Assembly (NCBI RefSeq): GCF_004153545.1
Contig: NZ_SDVA01000003.1
Span: 124,001-188,000, forward strand
Length of the DNA stretch: 64,000 bases
DNA from: Serinicoccus sediminis
GTDB lineage: Bacteria > Actinomycetota > Actinomycetes > Actinomycetales > Dermatophilaceae
Direction: 5' to 3'
Position numbers and translations under genes: made by a program. Numbering within the stretch: position 1 is the first letter of the stretch; the number at the start of each line of letters is the position of its first letter. The notes beneath the pieces were generated by a model. That model saw nothing but the letters and a program-made list of their open reading frames with translations. It did not search any database and had not been told where the DNA came from. Positions 60,491-64,000 of the stretch are shown here, piece after piece.

Positions 60491-62761
60491 ATGGTCACGA
60501 AGACCGAGACCGGGTCGTTCCAGACGATCGCGTCCTACAATCGGGTAGCGGCACGCCTCACGCTCGAGGTCCGCTTCCCGGGCGGCGCGCTCGACCCGAC
60601 CGACACGCAGTGCACGGTGTCGTGGGAGCTGCGGGCCGTCAAGCACGGGCAGGACGTCAACGGCTCGTCGGTCTCGGGCAGCGACGACTGGTTCGTCTCG
60701 GGCGGCGCTTCGGCGTCGGGGAACCGGTCGTGGTCGCTGAGCTCGCCGGGCGCGAACACGCTCATCGCGTCCGGCTCGACGACGGTCTCGCTCGGGACCT
60801 CGTCGAAGTCGTTCAGCATGGCCGGCCGGATCCGCGACGCCGGCCCGTCGGGCAAGGACCTGACGGTGTCGGTGTCGGTCACGATCCCGCGTCGGGTGTA
60901 TGCCAAGCCGGCCACCCCGACCGGGCTCGCCGCGACCCGGGTGTCGGACTCCCGGGCGAACCTGACCGCCGACTTCTCCCCCACGTCGACGGCACCGATC
61001 ACCCGCGTGGAGTGGGGACGGTCGTCGCTGACCTCGGGCGGGTGGGAGCCGCTGCGGTCGCTGTCGGGCAGCTCGGAGTCCTACGCCGACACCACCCTCG
61101 AGCCGAGCTCGTTCTACCGCTACCGGGTGCGCGTCGGCAACGCCGACCACTGGTCGGATTGGGAGTACGACGACGCCGGCTCGTCGATCTGGACGACCCC
61201 GGCACGGTCGACGTCCGCGCCGACCGCTCGACGTGACTCGCAGCAGCGGGTGGTGCTGACCTTGCCCCCCGTCGCGGCGATCGCCGACCGGGTCGCGATC
61301 TGGCACATCGAGGATGACGTGCTCGACACGTCGGCGCCGATCCGCACGGTCAACGCAGGCACCAGCACGACGACCTTCTCGGACCTCAACAACACGGCGA
61401 CGCACGCCTTCTCGGTCTCGGCGATCGCACCGAACGACCTGCAGTCGTCGCGCTCGCCGGTGTCGAACACGGTGCAGCTGCTGGCGCCGCCGCTCGCGCC
61501 GGTGTGGTTGGGCCCGGAGTACGGGGCCGGCCGCGCCGTGGACGCCGACGAGGACACGGTCGTGCAGTTCGAGCACCTGCCGGTCGACTCGTCGGTGCAG
61601 ACCGCCTACGAGTGGGAGTGGAAGCAGGGCGCGGGTCTCTACGTCTCATCGGGCAAGGTCGCCTCGACCGAGTCCTCGTTCGTGGTGCCCGCGGGGACGT
61701 GGGACAACGCGGCCGGCTCGGTCACGGTCCGGCTGTTCACATGGGGCGCTCACGCGGACCGGTCGCAGGTGCGGCAGGTGACGCTCAACCTCTCGTCGCG
61801 GCCGTCGGTGCTGATCGACTACGACGGTTCGCCGTGGCCGTCGTCGCTGCTCGAGCTGCCGGTGACCTTCGCCGACCCCGAGGGGTCCGGCATGTCCGCG
61901 TGGCGGGCGTGGCTCATGCGCGACGAGGACGTCGTCGACGAGGTCTCGGGCCTCGGCCACACGGACTCGGTCGCCTTCGGCGAGGTCGTGCACGACGGCG
62001 CGCAGTACGTGGTGCGGTTCACCGCCCGGGACGGCGCCGGGCTGTGGGCACCCGAGACCTCGCAGGTCGTGCCGGTGCAGTACGCGCTGCCGCCGACGTC
62101 GGTCCTCGAGGCAGTGTGGGACCCCGTCGAGGGTGTCACCACGCTGTCGTGGTCGACGCCAGCGCCCGAGGAGGGGCAGGCCGAGCCGGTGGCGGTGCTC
62201 GTGCAGCGCGCCGAGCTGGGCCGGTGGGTGACGTTGGGTGGTGGCCAGCTGCCGACCGAGGGCGTCGTGACGGACACGATCACCCCGACCGGCACGGTCG
62301 TCGCGTTCCGGGCGGTGACGGTCTCGAGCCTGCCGTCCGAGGCGGTCGCCGAACCGGTCGAGGTGGACACCCCGACGAAGTTCGTCTTCCTCAACTACGG
62401 GCCGGGGTTCTCCCGCATGGCGCGCTTCTGGGCGGACCTGTCCGTCGCGCAGGGATACGGCCGGCAGAAGGAGCTCAAGGACGCCGCCGGCCGCCCCGAC
62501 CCGGTCGAGTTCGCCGGCAGCCGACGGCGACGCACCGCGGCGCTGTCGACGAAGGTGTTCGCCCCGAACCGCCGCCCCGACCTGTCGTCGAGCTTCGAGG
62601 AGCTGATCGCGGTCTCGGACGCGGCGGCGCCGGTCTGCTACCGCGACCCCGAGGGGCTGCGCATGTTCGTGTCGACCGGCGACGTCGACGAGGCGGACCA
62701 CCTGCGCAAGCCGCAGCGGCCGGTGACGCTGCCGATGACCCGCGTCGGGTGGAGGGAGTGA
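60491..62761 (+). CDS. Tail protein with fibronectin type III-like domains
   Basis: 756 residues, Ser/Thr-rich and beta-rich. An N-terminal domain of ~140 residues is followed by FN3-like modules: AKPATPTGLAATRVSDSRAN ... YRYRVRVGNADHWSDW and a second around 205-330, then more beta modules. Such proteins form part of the tail tip or fibre and bind the host surface. ATG 60491 starts 1 nt after the tape measure stop. Confidence 0.72.
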   Translation: MVTKTETGSFQTIASYNRVAARLTLEVRFPGGALDPTDTQCTVSWELRAVKHGQDVNGSSVSGSDDWFVSGGASASGNRSWSLSSPGANTLIASGSTTVSLGTSSKSFSMAGRIRDAGPSGKDLTVSVSVTIPRRVYAKPATPTGLAATRVSDSRANLTADFSPTSTAPITRVEWGRSSLTSGGWEPLRSLSGSSESYADTTLEPSSFYRYRVRVGNADHWSDWEYDDAGSSIWTTPARSTSAPTARRDSQQRVVLTLPPVAAIADRVAIWHIEDDVLDTSAPIRTVNAGTSTTTFSDLNNTATHAFSVSAIAPNDLQSSRSPVSNTVQLLAPPLAPVWLGPEYGAGRAVDADEDTVVQFEHLPVDSSVQTAYEWEWKQGAGLYVSSGKVASTESSFVVPAGTWDNAAGSVTVRLFTWGAHADRSQVRQVTLNLSSRPSVLIDYDGSPWPSSLLELPVTFADPEGSGMSAWRAWLMRDEDVVDEVSGLGHTDSVAFGEVVHDGAQYVVRFTARDGAGLWAPETSQVVPVQYALPPTSVLEAVWDPVEGVTTLSWSTPAPEEGQAEPVAVLVQRAELGRWVTLGGGQLPTEGVVTDTITPTGTVVAFRAVTVSSLPSEAVAEPVEVDTPTKFVFLNYGPGFSRMARFWADLSVAQGYGRQKELKDAAGRPDPVEFAGSRRRRTAALSTKVFAPNRRPDLSSSFEELIAVSDAAAPVCYRDPEGLRMFVSTGDVDEADHLRKPQRPVTLPMTRVGWRE

Positions 62762-62767
62762 GGTCGC

Positions 62768-63970
62768 ATGAAGGGGTTGTCGTGGTTCATCCCGGAGCAG
62801 CGCCAGCACCCCCCGTCGCTCGAGGCGTTCGCCGGGTCCCGTGAGGACTGGTGGACGTGGGAGCAGCTGTCGTGGTCCGAGCGGACGGTCGGCGAGCTCG
62901 GCAGCGTCGAGGCCGGGCTCGGCGTCGTCGCGGACGGCGCCGGCGAGCTGTCGTTCGTCGTGGGTCGGGAGATCCGCGGCGAAGGTTCCCTCGAGTGGCA
63001 CGGGCCCGCCGGCGAGCAGCCGGACTGGTCACGGATCAAGGTGCGGCCGTGGTATCACGCGGTCTTCCCGGACGGGTCGGTATGGGCTACCCCGATGGGG
63101 GTCTTCCTCACCGCGACCCCGTCGGCGACGCACGACTCGGGGTGGGTGACCGTCCCCGTCGACCTCTACGACAAGACGCTGCTGCTCGCCCGCGACCGCA
63201 TGGACCGGGTCGAGTCGCTGCCCGCCGGCACGGACGCCGTCGCGGCGATCGAGGCGATCGTCGCGGCGTCGACCGGCGACCCTGTCAACATCGACCCGGG
63301 CGAGCACACCCTGCGCTCGCAGATGACGTGGGATCAGGGCACGTCGCGGCTGCGGCAGGTCAACGACCTGCTCGACGCGATCGGCTACTTCTCCCTCTAC
63401 GCCGACATGATGGGCGCGTTCACCGCGACCCGCTACGTGCGGACCGAGGATCGGCCGGTCGTCGACCGCTACGTCGACGGCGAGGGGTGCACCTACGCCG
63501 ACGGGTTCACGATCACCGCGGACGACTTCGACGTCCCGAACAAGGTCATCGTCAACTCTCGCCCGGAGGAGGGCAGCGACGAGGTTCTGACCGCGGTCGC
63601 GACGGTCGACGAGATATTCGGCACGCAGCACCGTCTGTCGTTCGCGCAGCGCGGCTTCTGGGTCGTCGACCCGGAGGTCGAGGAGGTCGACGCGACCGAC
63701 CAGGACGCGCTCGAGGTCATCGCCCGCCGGCGGCTCGAGGCGGGCCTCGAGGTGGCGACGTCGCTTCCGCTCGACCACTTCCCCTCGCCGGCGTCCCTCA
63801 ACGACGTGGTGCGGTTCTCCAACGGTCCGGGCGGCGTCAACTTCCTGGGCGTCCGGCAGGGGCTGCAGGTGCCGACCACCTCGGGCGCGTGGTGGACCTC
63901 GACGATCCGGCGGATCGCCTCGGAGGACCTCGCCACGACGAACGGGCCGCAGCCGGTGATGTTCACGTGA
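62768..63970 (+). CDS. Tail tip (distal/minor tail) protein
   Basis: 400 residues. GLSWFIPEQRQHPPSLEAFA opening, WGLGVFL-like strand VWATPMGVFLTATPSATHDS, and EDVPNKVIVNS-like NKVIVNSRPEEG. These resemble the actinophage minor tail proteins (DUF5047/gp-like hubs) that follow the first tail protein. Assigned by context. The end overlaps the next gene by 4 nt. Confidence 0.65.
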   Translation: MKGLSWFIPEQRQHPPSLEAFAGSREDWWTWEQLSWSERTVGELGSVEAGLGVVADGAGELSFVVGREIRGEGSLEWHGPAGEQPDWSRIKVRPWYHAVFPDGSVWATPMGVFLTATPSATHDSGWVTVPVDLYDKTLLLARDRMDRVESLPAGTDAVAAIEAIVAASTGDPVNIDPGEHTLRSQMTWDQGTSRLRQVNDLLDAIGYFSLYADMMGAFTATRYVRTEDRPVVDRYVDGEGCTYADGFTITADDFDVPNKVIVNSRPEEGSDEVLTAVATVDEIFGTQHRLSFAQRGFWVVDPEVEEVDATDQDALEVIARRRLEAGLEVATSLPLDHFPSPASLNDVVRFSNGPGGVNFLGVRQGLQVPTTSGAWWTSTIRRIASEDLATTNGPQPVMFT

Positions 63971-64000
63971 GCGGCATCGACGACATGGGCGCTGAGGAGC
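63967..64000 (+). CDS. Start of next phage tail gene (3' end outside window)
   Basis: GTG 63967 overlaps the preceding stop (GTGA), as elsewhere in this phage, and reads VSGIDDMGAEE to the window edge. Too short to assign. Confidence 0.5.
   Translation, partial: MSGIDDMGAEE

Noticed and set aside
58534-60498. Open frame of about 650 codons on the minus strand opposite the tape measure gene
   Set aside because: Composition is Arg/Asp/Pro/His-rich without domains, and the plus strand encodes a well-supported tape measure protein.

Overview
The window is very GC-rich (roughly 70 %) actinobacterial DNA. Gene content, start-codon use and the many leaderless starts point to a Micrococcales actinomycete of the Intrasporangiaceae/Ornithinimicrobiaceae type; that placement is inference from gene style, not from a marker gene. 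There is a sharp boundary at a tRNA-Lys gene (32253-32325). Left of it is ordinary chromosome; right of it is the left part of an integrated temperate siphophage that runs off the window.

Chromosome, 1-32.2 kb. In order: end of a cell-wall-binding-repeat protein; a SixA-type phosphatase; a divergent ketol-acid reductoisomerase-like protein that has lost its catalytic residues; a DUF222/HNH (13E12-type) protein behind an SOS-box-like site; ilvE; a protein of the family labelled 3-methyladenine glycosylase; a SugE/Gdx-type SMR exporter; an FAH-family hydrolase and murI; a DUF2975 membrane protein with its YozG-type regulator; an FAD oxidoreductase; two tandem CNNM/CorC-type membrane proteins overlapping an MBL-fold hydrolase; a membrane-anchored sulfite-oxidase-fold enzyme; an MFS transporter; a divergent MocR regulator/YczE membrane protein pair; a Rho-N-like small protein; an LLM oxidoreductase; rph-rdgB; thrC-thrB; a secreted SGNH hydrolase; tRNA-Leu(TAG); bcp; corA; a DUF3618 protein; a tdh-kbl threonine degradation operon followed by two small membrane proteins; and a Nudix-kinase fusion.

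Prophage, about 32.29-64 kb and beyond. The leftmost gene is a leftward XRE repressor whose last codons lie inside the tRNA-Lys 3' half. It is divergent from a rightward BldC/excisionase-like gene, and four copies of an 11-bp word sit over the two promoters. A tight rightward early operon (32.7-45.6 kb) follows, most genes overlapping by 4 nt (ATGA/GTGA). Most are small unknowns, many with zinc-ribbon cysteines. Recognisable members are DUF3039, a sliding-clamp-like protein, a VRR-NUC nuclease, a ParB/Srx-type protein, DUF4326, a winged-helix/HNH replication-type protein, a PP-loop (PAPS-reductase family) enzyme and an HTH protein. After a 255-bp non-coding gap with a strong hairpin comes the late region: HNH, terminase small and large, DUF935-type portal, ClpP-type prohead protease with a nested scaffold, DUF2190 decoration protein, major capsid protein, connectors, tail tube, tail chaperones joined by a -1 frameshift, tape measure with an M15-like peptidase domain, and tail proteins. 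Integrase, lysis genes and the right attachment site are not in the window.

No stretch longer than 300 bases lacks a gene. No rRNA, insertion sequence or CRISPR array was seen. Assignments rest on reading motifs by eye; no database search was run.
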